A DNA stretch of 64,000 nucleotides, from NCBI RefSeq assembly GCF_900111495.1, contig NZ_FOIU01000001.1:1860001-1924000 (forward strand), in the 5' to 3' direction. Both the position numbers and the translations under genes were made by a program. Below are positions 9,061 through 18,037 of the stretch, one piece after another; within the stretch, counting starts at the first letter, position 1; each line of letters opens with the position of its first letter. Source of the DNA: Chryseobacterium wanjuense. Lineage in GTDB: Bacteria > Bacteroidota > Bacteroidia > Flavobacteriales > Weeksellaceae. A model generated the notes under the pieces. That model was given only the letters and a program-made list of their open reading frames with translations, had not been told where the DNA came from and searched no databases.

Positions 9061-10515
9061 TTAATCTTTCGCTTTTCTTCTTTCTTTAAGATCCTGTTCG
9101 ATTTTGATTTCCATTTTTTTGTTGATTTCGTAAAACATCAGCAATCCGCACGCTAAAAAGAACGGAATGGACGGAAATACGCTGACCAGCATTTTTGCTC
9201 CGGCTGACACGCTTTCCGGCTGAACAACCTTCATTGCACCTTCTGAGGAAATGTAACCGTACTGACCGATAATATAGGCAACTAATGAGCTTCCGATGCT
9301 TAAACCAACTTTTAACCCAACCATCATTGCCGAGAAAATAATTGCGGTAGCGCGTCTGTTGTTTTTCCACTCGGAATAGTCGGCAACATCGGCAATCATA
9401 GCCCAAAGCAAGGGTGTTCCGATTCCGTAGAAGAAACCGTGTAAAATTTGTGACAAGAACATCAATCCCACTGATTTTGGCGGGTAAAATATAAATGCCA
9501 GTACAAATAAAGTTGAAATAAACAATGAAGCGATGAACGCATCTTTTTTACCATATTTGTCAGCAAATTTTTTGGAAAAAGTAATCCCGACAATCATCAT
9601 AATGATTCCCCCTGCGTTAAACAATCCGAAACCTGCTGAACGAGGGTCTTCTCCGAAGAAATTCATTCCGATAGAATTGAAGAAATTAGTGATCGGTGAT
9701 ATAAATTGCTGAAGTGAAGCTTCGTCTACATAATTGTTGAAATAGTAAACATACGAACCGCCTTTCATCGCCAATGTAATGAAAATCAACGCCGTAACCG
9801 TTAACATAATAATCCACGGCTTGTTTTTCTTTAAATCTTTTAAATCAGCACCTAAAGTAGATTCCTGTTCCGGTTTTGGAATGACTCTTTCTTTTGTGGT
9901 GAAGAATGTTATCAGCAACATTACCGTTCCAATAATCGCCAGCCAGGTCATTACAACCTCGATTCCGGCTGCTTTATCGCCGTGTCCTGCAGATAAAATA
10001 ATAGGCAGCATAAATACCTGAACGAAAAACTGCGCAAACATTACAGCTACAAAACGGTAAGATGAAATACTGTTACGTTCACCCATATCACCTGTAATCA
10101 CGCCACTTAAAGCAGCATAAGGTAAATTATTGGCGGCATACAGCAATAATAAAACAGAGTAAGTGACTGCCGCGTAAATCATTTTTCCTTTATACGAAAA
10201 ATCGGGTGTACTAAAGGCCAAAAGCGCCGCTGCACCCAAAGGAATGGCCGTTAATAAAATCCAAGGACGGAATTTTCCCCATTTTGTGCGCGTTCTGTCT
10301 GCCAAAGCACCAATTAAAGGATTAAAGACAAAACCAGCCAATAAGCCGACGGTGAGTGTAATGATGGAGGCATCTTCCGGTTTTAATCCGTAAATATCTG
10401 TGTAGAAATAAGCTAAATACGTTACAAGCGTCTGGAAAACAAGATTAGCTGCCAGATCTCCTAAGCTGTAGCCGATTTTCTCAACAACGGATATTTTTTG
10501 GGATGAGTTGTTCAT
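9061..10515 (-). CDS. GPH-family glycoside:cation symporter (MFS)
   Basis: Inner-membrane transporter of 484 aa with about 12 hydrophobic segments, related to MelB and the xyloside permeases XynP/XylP. The family opening (KIGYSLGDLAANLVFQTLVTY) and the loop NPLIGALADRTRTKWGKFRPW, the cation-site-associated motif of MelB-like carriers, are visible. A long polar loop near residues 215-235 separates the two halves. It is placed between the acetylesterase and GH10/cytoplasmic GH43, so import of xylo- or arabino-oligosaccharides or xylosides for intracellular cleavage is a reasonable guess. The substrate itself is inferred from context only. Start at the ATG MNNSSQK fits the family. Confidence 0.9.
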   Translation of the reverse strand: MNNSSQKISVVEKIGYSLGDLAANLVFQTLVTYLAYFYTDIYGLKPEDASIITLTVGLLAGFVFNPLIGALADRTRTKWGKFRPWILLTAIPLGAAALLAFSTPDFSYKGKMIYAAVTYSVLLLLYAANNLPYAALSGVITGDMGERNSISSYRFVAVMFAQFFVQVFMLPIILSAGHGDKAAGIEVVMTWLAIIGTVMLLITFFTTKERVIPKPEQESTLGADLKDLKKNKPWIIMLTVTALIFITLAMKGGSYVYYFNNYVDEASLQQFISPITNFFNSIGMNFFGEDPRSAGFGLFNAGGIIMMIVGITFSKKFADKYGKKDAFIASLFISTLFVLAFIFYPPKSVGLMFLSQILHGFFYGIGTPLLWAMIADVADYSEWKNNRRATAIIFSAMMVGLKVGLSIGSSLVAYIIGQYGYISSEGAMKVVQPESVSAGAKMLVSVFPSIPFFLACGLLMFYEINKKMEIKIEQDLKERRKAKD

Positions 10516-10593
10516 ATAAATTAGATATTAGATGATAGACAAATAGATAATAGATTAAAATCTTCTGTCTTTATTTTTATTATGTTTTAATAA

Positions 10594-12507
10594 TTATTCT
10601 GTTGTAAATGGCGATGCGGGAAGTCCGGCTTTGTTTTTAAGGTTTCCGTCGGGATTGTCTGCCCAGTCGTATCGTACTGAAACAGGACTTGAAACGGTGT
10701 CATTCCAAACGATAACTCTGTTGCCTTCGATTTTGGCTTTTGCCCATTCATACTTTCCGTCTTGTCCTTTGATGGCGAAGCCTTTCAGCTCTGAAACAGG
10801 TGCAAAATCATCAGTTCCATTTTTAAAGGAAAGAATAATTTTATTTCCTTCCACTTTCATTGACTGATACATCGGTCCGTCTGCGATGATATTTTTTTTA
10901 TCAGCAACCTTCAATGCCTGCAAAGCCAATCTGTCGCCAACCGATTTTTTGTTTAAAGGATGAATATCGTTCCACTCTCCCAAATCAATAATTACGGCAA
11001 GTCCGGTATTCGGAACTGATAGCGAAACCTGACGCTGTTGGTCTCTTAATTCTGCCCAATTGCTTTCTACAGGCTGCGTTTTTGGTTCCATAAAATTTGC
11101 CAATTGTACTGTGAAGAAAGGCATATCTTTCTGGTTCCATTTATTTCGCCAATCCAAAATCATTGTGGTCAGCAGATCGCCGTATTCTTTTGGTTTTCCG
11201 GTGTTGCTTTCTCCCTGATACCAAATGGCGCCTTTGATATTATAATTAATTAAAGGATTGATCATTGCATTGTACAGTCCGGTTGGTTTCCAACGAATGA
11301 AGGTTTGTCCTGGAGCCATTTTTTCCATTTTAGCTCCGATTTTATATTTCCATTCGGTTTTTAAATCTATTTTATTTCCCTCAATTTCAAGATAATAAGG
11401 TTTGTCAGCGATGAACTGCCCTTTCCCGCTTCCATTGGTAATCCTTACAGCAATGATGTTTTTGCCTTCTTTTAAAACGCCTGCAGGAATATCGTACCAA
11501 CGTGGCGGATATTCATAAGTTACATTTCCTACTTTTGTTCCGTTGATGTAGGTAACATCGGCATCTTTTATTCTTCCTAAATTTAAAAAAGCGGCTTTTC
11601 CTGCCTGATTTTTAGTTAAATTAATTTCTTTTCTAAACCAAACCGAACCTTCAAAAGAACCTTCTTTATCTTCCCAAGAACCGGGAATCTGCATCGTCTT
11701 CCAATCAGAATCGTTTAGGTCGAAGTTTTCCCAGTATTGATTCAGTCCGATATCACTCTGGTTAAGTTCTGTGTACCAGGCTTTGCTCATTGCCTGTTCG
11801 GTAGATTCCGTCGACTTTATCAGCTCATCATTTTGCCATTTTTTCGCTTCATCCAGATATTCAGGGTATTTTTTCAGAGAATTTTCATCCATCCACGCCT
11901 GAATCGGAGAACCACCCAAACTAGCGTGAATAATACCGATGGCCACTTTATTTTTCTGGCTTAATTCTTTTGCGAAAAAATAAGCAACACCCGAAAAATT
12001 AAGAATCGTCTGTGGATTTGTCGCTTCCCATTTTCCGCCATCAAGCTCGGTCTGAGGTGATTTAAAATTATATTTTTGAGGAACCGTAAAAAACCTGATA
12101 TTCTGATTATTTGCATTTTTAATTTCGTCAGCATAAAGAGGAGTCAGTCTGCGCATCGGCAACTCCATATTCGATTGTCCGGAAGCCAGCCAGACGTCGC
12201 CTATGAGAATGTCTTTCAATGTGATTTCATTGATGGTCATCGTGTAAGGACCTCCGGCTTTCTGCTCGGGAAGTGTGATTTTCCAGTTTCCGGTTGGGTC
12301 AGCGATGGTTTTGTAATTTTTATTGAGGAATTTCACTTCCACTTTTTCTCCTGCATCAGCTTTTCCCCAAACATTCAGTTTTTGGTTACGCTGCAAAACC
12401 ATTCCGTCTGAAACCAGTGCCGGAAGTGTAATTTTGGCTTCAATAAAAGAAATGCATAATGAGCCTACGAATAAAATTAATATTTTAAAAAAGATTCTGT
12501 TTTTCAT
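10594..12507 (-). CDS. Sialate-O-acetylesterase-like SGNH esterase (probable acetylxylan esterase)
   Basis: Exported 637-aa protein with a signal peptide (to about residue 24) and an SGNH-type esterase domain. The nucleophile lies in WLASGQSNMELPM (Ser112), an FYQ-type block is present as IWYQGESNT, and the C-terminal DIHPLNKKSVGDRLA supplies the Asp-x-x-His. A jelly-roll insert (about residues 255-375, with WFRKEINL and NIIAVRITNGSG) resembles a glycoside hydrolase family 2 sugar-binding domain, as seen in many family members. In xylan loci such enzymes remove acetyl groups from xylose. True sialate esterase activity is unlikely here because no sialic-acid genes are nearby. It lies 26 nt after GH127 and 78 nt before the GPH symporter, so it is probably in the GH127 operon. 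Confidence 0.88.
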   Translation of the reverse strand: MKNRIFFKILILFVGSLCISFIEAKITLPALVSDGMVLQRNQKLNVWGKADAGEKVEVKFLNKNYKTIADPTGNWKITLPEQKAGGPYTMTINEITLKDILIGDVWLASGQSNMELPMRRLTPLYADEIKNANNQNIRFFTVPQKYNFKSPQTELDGGKWEATNPQTILNFSGVAYFFAKELSQKNKVAIGIIHASLGGSPIQAWMDENSLKKYPEYLDEAKKWQNDELIKSTESTEQAMSKAWYTELNQSDIGLNQYWENFDLNDSDWKTMQIPGSWEDKEGSFEGSVWFRKEINLTKNQAGKAAFLNLGRIKDADVTYINGTKVGNVTYEYPPRWYDIPAGVLKEGKNIIAVRITNGSGKGQFIADKPYYLEIEGNKIDLKTEWKYKIGAKMEKMAPGQTFIRWKPTGLYNAMINPLINYNIKGAIWYQGESNTGKPKEYGDLLTTMILDWRNKWNQKDMPFFTVQLANFMEPKTQPVESNWAELRDQQRQVSLSVPNTGLAVIIDLGEWNDIHPLNKKSVGDRLALQALKVADKKNIIADGPMYQSMKVEGNKIILSFKNGTDDFAPVSELKGFAIKGQDGKYEWAKAKIEGNRVIVWNDTVSSPVSVRYDWADNPDGNLKNKAGLPASPFTTE

Positions 12508-12533
12508 AGTAAATTGAATTCTGCAGTTTATTT

Positions 12534-14909
12534 TTAGTTTTTATCTGGCATTTGGGTCAATAATCTTACTTCAATGATTTTCGGGGTCAAAGATTTTTCA
12601 TTTGTATTAAATTTTACATTTAGAATTTCCTTGTGACTCTCAGATTCAGGAATCGGGATTAATAATATTTGCGGAGAACTGCCCAGTTTTCCTTCGAAAT
12701 TTTTAGAAATCACCTTCACTCCATTGATTTCCGCATTCAAAGTCCGGTTGTTATTGGCATCGAAATAAAGAAGATAAAGGTATTTTGCATTCTTATCTTT
12801 GTTCCTCATCTGATAGCTGAACCAGCCTTTTGCCTCACGGAAATGGCGGTCTTCCATATATCCGGTATTGGAATCTTTGCTGTCGATGAAATGGTCGGAT
12901 TCCGGCTGCTGCTCACCCAACTGAATTTTATCAGTCGTAATGTTGTCCAGTTTTCTGATTTCCTCTTCTTCTTTGATTTTCTGTTTCTGAATCATTTCAA
13001 TTTTATCCTGATTCGCCTGCGGAAAATAAATAATGTAACGTTCTTCCTGAATTTTATAAAACGGAACCAATTCTAATCCGTCATTGAATTGATTCTGAGG
13101 ATACAATCCTTTTAATCTGAAGGTCAGATCTTTTCCGTTAATCGTTTCCAAATGGCTTAAAACAGAATCTGAACTTCCCAAAATAGTCGGAATTTCATTC
13201 AAAGGAATCTGCGGACCGTGCGCAATGTGTCCGCCTCTGCTGTCATCGGCGAAAAGTCCGTCCTGATTTTCTTTTCCGTATTTGGCAGCCAAAACGACAG
13301 GACCATATTTGAAGGCAAAATAATCCGAATGGTCAGGAAGCTGTTCTGCGGAAAGGTGCATTGGCATTTTCATTTCGATAACGTCTCCTTTCTTCCATTT
13401 TCTTTTGATGGTAAAATACCCTTCAGCATCTACAGGAACGGTAATATTTTTATTATTTAATGAAATGGTAATTTGAGAGGCATTTGCCCATTCCGGTGCT
13501 CTTAATTTTAAATTTATATTTGATTTTGAAGCAACGTCAAAAACTAATTTTGTCGATGGATTTTCAGGGAAATTATTTTCCTGTCTCAAAACCAATTTCT
13601 TTTCTGACCATTTTAAAATGGAAGGAATAAAAAGGTTCACATACAAATCTTCATCAGAATATGCATAAATCATTTCACCATATTTGGCGTGATTCTCCAT
13701 TCCTGAACCTACACAACACCAAAAGCTGGTTTCCGGCTGAGAATATACTCTGTAATGACCGGGACGCATCGGTGTAAAATACACAAAACCACCTTTTTCA
13801 GGATTTTGCGTAGAAAGAATATGATTGTATAAAGCTCTTTCGTAATAATCTATGTAAGACGATTTTGGATTGGTCGCATACAATTCTTTGGAAAGTTTCA
13901 GCATATTATACGTATTGCAGGTTTCGGGACCTTCGATACTTTTAATCATTCCGCTGAAATCATTGATGGGATTGAAATGCTCGCTCACACTGTTTCCTCC
14001 GATAATTGCTGACCTTTTTTGCGTGACATTCGTCCAGAAAAAATCGGCAGCATTACTCCATTCTTTATTATTTTCCAAATCTGCAATTCTTTTGAAACCA
14101 ATCACTTTCGGAATCTGTGTATTAGCGTGGATTCCTGTGAGTTTGTCTTCACCATTAAGCAATGGGTTTAAAATGGCGAGATGTGAAAAACGATGGGCAA
14201 GCTTGAGGTATTTCGGATTTTTTGTGATGTCGTAAACATCAGCGAAAACTTCATTCAAACCGCCGTGCTCGCTGCGAAGCATATCCTGAATCTGTTCATC
14301 GGAAAGTCCGGAAACTTCATCTGCCATCCAATCAGTGAGTTTTATCAGCATCTTTTTTGCCTTCTCACTGCCTGCATACCAATAGGCATCGCGTAAACCT
14401 GAATATATTTTGTGAATATTATACAGCGGAACCCATCTGTCATTCAACCCGAAAGTTGCTGCCCTGATATTTCCATCGGCAATTTCTTTCCAGGCTTTTT
14501 TACCGTTCGGAACTCCTGATAGATAGCCGTTTCCTGAAAGATTCTGGCAACGTTCCAGCTCATCGATCATATAATCCAGACGCTGTTTGACTTTCGGATC
14601 ACCCGTCGAGGCGTACATCAGCGATAAAGCTGATAGGTAGTGTCCTCCGATATGACCATCCAGTCCTGTATTTTCCCAATTCGGATAATTTTCTTTTTTA
14701 GGTTTTAGCCCTGCTTCTTTCAAATAGGGTGCAAGAAGACGATCGGCATCCATCGACAGGATATATTTCTCATCTGTCTGCATCGCCTTACTGAATACAC
14801 TTTCAGACAAATGAACTTTATTAAGCGAAAAGTAGCTAACATTTTTCTTTACCTGCCCAAAGACAATGGTAGTAAAGCCAAAAAGTAATATCACTGATGT
14901 TTTGTTCAT
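12534..14909 (-). CDS. GH127 (DUF1680) beta-L-arabinofuranosidase-like, exported
   Basis: 791-aa protein with a signal peptide (ending VFGQ) and an (alpha/alpha)6 barrel of GH127 type. The zinc/nucleophile site is visible: Glu329-x-Cys331 (GPETCNTY) and Cys398-Cys399 (FWCCVGSGMENH) correspond to E338/C340 and C417/C418 of Bifidobacterium HypBA1, where C417 is the nucleophile. Glu310 (VSEHF) is a candidate acid/base. HypBA1 Cys415 is replaced by Phe396. The family removes beta-L-arabinofuranose, but some DUF1680 members act on other sugars, so the substrate is uncertain. It heads the minus-strand run toward GH67 and has a 19-nt dyad 4 nt before its start codon, opposite the araR promoter. Confidence 0.85.
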   Translation of the reverse strand: MNKTSVILLFGFTTIVFGQVKKNVSYFSLNKVHLSESVFSKAMQTDEKYILSMDADRLLAPYLKEAGLKPKKENYPNWENTGLDGHIGGHYLSALSLMYASTGDPKVKQRLDYMIDELERCQNLSGNGYLSGVPNGKKAWKEIADGNIRAATFGLNDRWVPLYNIHKIYSGLRDAYWYAGSEKAKKMLIKLTDWMADEVSGLSDEQIQDMLRSEHGGLNEVFADVYDITKNPKYLKLAHRFSHLAILNPLLNGEDKLTGIHANTQIPKVIGFKRIADLENNKEWSNAADFFWTNVTQKRSAIIGGNSVSEHFNPINDFSGMIKSIEGPETCNTYNMLKLSKELYATNPKSSYIDYYERALYNHILSTQNPEKGGFVYFTPMRPGHYRVYSQPETSFWCCVGSGMENHAKYGEMIYAYSDEDLYVNLFIPSILKWSEKKLVLRQENNFPENPSTKLVFDVASKSNINLKLRAPEWANASQITISLNNKNITVPVDAEGYFTIKRKWKKGDVIEMKMPMHLSAEQLPDHSDYFAFKYGPVVLAAKYGKENQDGLFADDSRGGHIAHGPQIPLNEIPTILGSSDSVLSHLETINGKDLTFRLKGLYPQNQFNDGLELVPFYKIQEERYIIYFPQANQDKIEMIQKQKIKEEEEIRKLDNITTDKIQLGEQQPESDHFIDSKDSNTGYMEDRHFREAKGWFSYQMRNKDKNAKYLYLLYFDANNNRTLNAEINGVKVISKNFEGKLGSSPQILLIPIPESESHKEILNVKFNTNEKSLTPKIIEVRLLTQMPDKN

Positions 14910-14913
14910 TAAT

Positions 14914-14932
14914 AAATGTTATTTCTACATTT
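14914..14932. promoter_or_regulatory. Candidate operator immediately upstream of GH127
   Basis: AAATGT-TATTTCT-ACATTT, a perfect 6-bp dyad with the 7-nt spacer shared by the other sites, ends only 4 nt before the GH127 ATG. This position would suit a repressor roadblock or RNA-leader overlap rather than activation. Confidence 0.6.
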
Positions 14933-15354
14933 ATAAAAATAAAAGAAAGTAACCAGATAGCAAACAATTTTCATCATTTTGAAATATTACCATTAAAAAA
15001 AACATTTTGAACAGGTGAAAAAATTTCAAAAAAACGCTACCTTATCATAAAAAACAAGAATAGACAAACAATAGAAGATCAATTAAATAAATATAATTTC
15101 ATCAGAATCAAAATAAATATCATTTGTTTATAACAAACCTATAAAATTTATACAGGGACTTATCGTATTTATATAATATCCCCCGAAATAATTTGAGTGA
15201 AATCAGTTATATAAATTTTAACATATTTTTAACATTGCATTCATATAGGATTTATAGTAAATCTGGCAAATAAATCGTCTTATTGATAAAAATAATTCTC
15301 CAAAACATGCTTCGGAACCGATAATTTTTCAAAAAGAATTAAAAGAGAAAGATA

Positions 15355-15373
15355 AAGTGTAGTATTTACATTT
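15355..15373. promoter_or_regulatory. Candidate operator upstream of araR
   Basis: AAGTGT-AGTATTT-ACATTT lies about 40 nt upstream of the araR -7 box, with one arm position mismatched (G/T pair). It suggests autoregulation of the AraR-like Nudix gene. Confidence 0.6.
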
Positions 15374-15411
15374 ATTTTACATTTCATACTAAAATTTATT
15401 CTAAAAAATTT

Positions 15412-15419
15412 TAACTTTG
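15412..15419 (+). promoter_or_regulatory. araR promoter -7 box
   Basis: TAACTTTG matches the Bacteroidetes -7 consensus TAnnTTTG exactly. Transcription would begin about 5-8 nt further on, leaving a leader of only about 10 nt before the ATG at 15435. No good -33 TTTG was found. The box contains a TTG that could be mistaken for an upstream start codon. Confidence 0.6.
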
Positions 15420-15434
15420 CATAAATTCATTTTG

Positions 15435-16121
15435 ATGGAAGAAAATTATCTTACTTATCCTAAACATTTTGTGGCAGTTGACTGCATTATTTTCGGTTTC
15501 GACGGGGATGACCTGAAAATTCTTCTGGTGCAAAGAAATTTTGAACCGAAGAAAGGAGAATGGTCTCTTATGGGAGGCTTTATTGATGATAAAGAAAATT
15601 CTGACCAGGCTGCCAATCGTGTCCTCAACACATTGACCGGGCTTGAAAACATCTATCTCGAGCAACTCAACACCTACACAGAAATTGATCGTGAACCTAC
15701 CGCCAGAATTATGTCAATTTCATACTATGCTTTGATTAATATTCAGGATAATATTCAGATCAATGAAAAATACAGTGCCAAGTGGTTTGACTTTAAAGAT
15801 CGTCCCGACCTTATTTTTGACCATAATGTGATGGTAAAAGATGCAGTTCTCAGACTGAGAAGAAGAGCAACCACAAGACCTATCGGTTTTGAGCTGCTTC
15901 CGGAAAAATTTACGATGAAAGATCTTCAGAATCTTTACGAAGCGATCTTTGACGAAAAATACGACAAGCGAAATTTTACCAGCAAGATAAACGCTTTGGA
16001 CGTTCTGGTAAAAACCAATGAAAAAGATATGAGCTCATCTAAAAAGGGGTCTTTTCTTTACACTTTTGATGAAGAAAAATATAATAAGAAAATTTCTGAA
16101 GGTTTTATGTTTAAAATCTAG
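15435..16121 (+). CDS. AraR-like transcriptional regulator, Nudix-fold ligand domain with C-terminal winged helix
   Basis: Predicted 228-aa DNA-binding regulator of the NrtR/AraR branch of Nudix proteins. The N-terminal half is a Nudix fold (AVDCIIFGFDGDDLKILLVQ, GEWSLMGGFIDD), but the Nudix box is degenerate: the catalytic REUxEE stretch reads NRVLNTLTG. It should therefore bind rather than hydrolyse a ligand. The C-terminal third (FELLPEKFTMKDLQNLYEAI) is the winged helix typical of these regulators. A homologue, BT0354 AraR of Bacteroides thetaiotaomicron, is known to control arabinose genes, and the position between GH127 and the ara operon agrees. A TTG 18 nt upstream lies inside the -7 promoter box, so I start at the ATG. 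It is the only plus-strand gene in the window. Confidence 0.85.
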   Translation: MEENYLTYPKHFVAVDCIIFGFDGDDLKILLVQRNFEPKKGEWSLMGGFIDDKENSDQAANRVLNTLTGLENIYLEQLNTYTEIDREPTARIMSISYYALINIQDNIQINEKYSAKWFDFKDRPDLIFDHNVMVKDAVLRLRRRATTRPIGFELLPEKFTMKDLQNLYEAIFDEKYDKRNFTSKINALDVLVKTNEKDMSSSKKGSFLYTFDEEKYNKKISEGFMFKI

Positions 16122-16124
16122 GCT

Positions 16125-18035
16125 TTAGAGGCTTCCGGTAAATTTCACTTTGATGCCTAACTGAAAATTGGCAATGGTCTTGAAGATTTCAATCAAAGTT
16201 ACACGTTCTATTTTGGTCAGTTTACTGATTTCGATATAATTATCGGGATTTTTTTTATCAATGGTAATTTGGGTCGCCTGATTTTTTAGCCGAAGTGCCA
16301 TCAAATAATAATACGATTGATGGATTTCGTTGTACTGCTGTTGTGTGAAAATACCAATTTCCATAAGTTTTTTCATTCTCTCGCCTGTATTTTCTATTTC
16401 CAGATGATTCTTCAGTGCGTAGACACGAATCAGATCTACGATTGGGGACATCGCCGTTTTAATATCGAAAACTTCCGATTTTCCGATGGTCTGGGTCTTT
16501 ATTTTTTTGAAAAAAGTTAAAGGGGGCTCATATTGAAGTGCATTTTTTGCAATATGTGCCAAAAACAGCTGATTGGGCGAAACCAGTTTTTCTTTGATAT
16601 ATGTTTTCAGCTCACGGACAATACTTTCATCACCGTAAATAAAGCGAAAATCAAAAAAAGTAGAAAATTTCATTGCATTTTCCGGCACAGATTCTTCAAT
16701 CCATTGGCTGTAATTTCTTTTCCAGTGAGAAAGAGAATGTGTCCATTTCGGATTACTGGCCATGAAACCACCTTTACAGTACTCAAAACCAATCATATTT
16801 AGATCATCCGAAACTTTTTTGGCAAAATCCAGAAAATATTCTCTTACCAATTCCCGCTGTTCGTTGGCTTTGTCTTCGTAGATGATTCCGTTGTCCTGAT
16901 CGGTGCTCAGCGTCTGCTCTTTTCTTCCTTCACTTCCGGTGACGATAAAGGCAAATTTTGCAGGCGGTTCTCCTATTTCCCTGATGACTTTTTCTATTAC
17001 CTTTACGGTTATCGTGTCAGCAATCGTGGTAATGACCTGACTCGCAATTTCGCCATGCACTCCCCTTCCCAAAAGCTGATTGATGATATCCGGAACCTGT
17101 TTCCATTTTTTGCGCAGCTCTTCGGCATTTTCTGCCTGCTTTACAGACTGGATAAACACCAGCGGACTTTGCGCCTGTTCGCTCAGCAAACGGTTTCGGC
17201 TTAGAAAACCGAGGTATTCTTCATTGTTTTTTACCAAAAGATATCTTGATTTGGTTTTAAACATCATTAAAACCGCCTCATACAAATAGGCATCGCTGGA
17301 AATACTTACAATCGGATTATCCATCACCTCCGAAATGGCTATTCCGGAATGCAGACAACGGGCAATAACCTTATCCCGCAAAGTAATATCGGTAGCATAG
17401 CCAATAATCTCGTCACTTCCCGTTTTTTTAATAAAAATACAGCTTACTTTATTGGCAGCCATCAGTTTGGCAGCTTCAAAAACGGGTGTATTTTCCTCAC
17501 AGAAAACAATACTTTTATAGGCAATACTTTCAATTTTCCTAGAATACAGCTGATCGGCTGCAAAATAACTTTCTTCGAAAGTTGCGGGTGTTTTTACAAA
17601 ATGTGAAAACTCTTCATCCAGCATTTTCTTACCAAAATCTGAAGTGAAATAATGAAAAAAATCCTCATATGCATCGCACAATTCATAAAATTCTTTTCTG
17701 GGTAAGGTGTAAACCACAGTTCCTTTTTTGGCAATGGCAGATTTCAGCGCACGCACTCTGTTCAGAACCACCGAAATCCCGCCGAAACAATAAGGAGAAT
17801 GATGTCTGGTTACGCATCTTTTATTTCCGGCAGCATCGAAAAAGAACGTTTCATATTCCCCCGATGAAATAATATCCACACCTTTCATCTCGGTAACTTC
17901 CTGACGATAAGCCAGCGTATCTTTAGAAAACTCGGTTTTAATAAGTGTTTCAGAGATTTCAGCGAGCACTGTTTCGGGTAAAAGATGAAAAGGCTCTGTT
18001 ATTTTTAATAGTGAAATAATTTTTTCTTCCATCAT
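16125..18035 (-). CDS. DUF294-type nucleotidyltransferase-like protein with cNMP-binding and CBS domains
   Basis: Cytoplasmic 636-aa multidomain protein. An N-terminal cyclic-nucleotide-binding-like domain (about 1-150) is followed by a CBS pair (about 170-300, with VFEAAKLMAANKVSCIFI). Then comes a DUF294 nucleotidyltransferase-like domain with GSEGRKEQTLSTDQDNGI, which contains the GS...DxD pattern, and a DUF294 C-terminal helical domain. Related proteins resemble the uridylyl-transferase domain of GlnD and often adjoin acetate/solute symporter and exonuclease genes, as here. The actual reaction is unknown. It ends 3 nt from the araR stop codon in convergent orientation and starts 2 nt after the exonuclease stop, so it is co-transcribed with the exonuclease. 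Confidence 0.85.
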   Translation of the reverse strand: MMEEKIISLLKITEPFHLLPETVLAEISETLIKTEFSKDTLAYRQEVTEMKGVDIISSGEYETFFFDAAGNKRCVTRHHSPYCFGGISVVLNRVRALKSAIAKKGTVVYTLPRKEFYELCDAYEDFFHYFTSDFGKKMLDEEFSHFVKTPATFEESYFAADQLYSRKIESIAYKSIVFCEENTPVFEAAKLMAANKVSCIFIKKTGSDEIIGYATDITLRDKVIARCLHSGIAISEVMDNPIVSISSDAYLYEAVLMMFKTKSRYLLVKNNEEYLGFLSRNRLLSEQAQSPLVFIQSVKQAENAEELRKKWKQVPDIINQLLGRGVHGEIASQVITTIADTITVKVIEKVIREIGEPPAKFAFIVTGSEGRKEQTLSTDQDNGIIYEDKANEQRELVREYFLDFAKKVSDDLNMIGFEYCKGGFMASNPKWTHSLSHWKRNYSQWIEESVPENAMKFSTFFDFRFIYGDESIVRELKTYIKEKLVSPNQLFLAHIAKNALQYEPPLTFFKKIKTQTIGKSEVFDIKTAMSPIVDLIRVYALKNHLEIENTGERMKKLMEIGIFTQQQYNEIHQSYYYLMALRLKNQATQITIDKKNPDNYIEISKLTKIERVTLIEIFKTIANFQLGIKVKFTGSL

Positions 18036-18037
18036 GA

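Larger units (their letters stand above)
14910..15434. other. Divergent control region between GH127 and araR
   Basis: 525 nt of AT-rich non-coding DNA between divergently transcribed genes. It holds two candidate operators (14914-14932 and 15355-15373), a perfect TTTGTT-TAT-AACAAA palindrome at 15123-15137, a CTTATCATA word at 15041-15049 (reverse complement of a word repeated three times before xylR), a possible minus-strand -7 box (CAAACCTA, 15134-15141) and the araR -7 box at 15412-15419. No convincing small gene is seen. Confidence 0.7.

Noticed and set aside
7657..10550. AGATGATAGAC-like repeats just upstream of the GH43 (about 7657-7690) and GPH (about 10519-10550) start codons, considered as regulatory sites
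   Set aside because: They are low-complexity variants of TAGATGATAGAC with different spacing and no dyad; more likely simple-sequence drift, although the coincidence of position is noted.
10594..12507. True sialate O-acetylesterase function
   Set aside because: No sialic-acid genes are near; neighbours are xylan genes, so acetylxylan esterase is the more likely role of this SGNH-family protein.
15417..15434. TTG start giving the AraR-like protein six more residues
   Set aside because: The TTG is part of the TAACTTTG promoter box, so it would not be transcribed.
14910..15434. Possible small RNA or riboswitch in the GH127-araR gap
   Set aside because: Only short palindromes suited to protein binding are seen; no conserved aptamer-like structure or terminator could be recognised.
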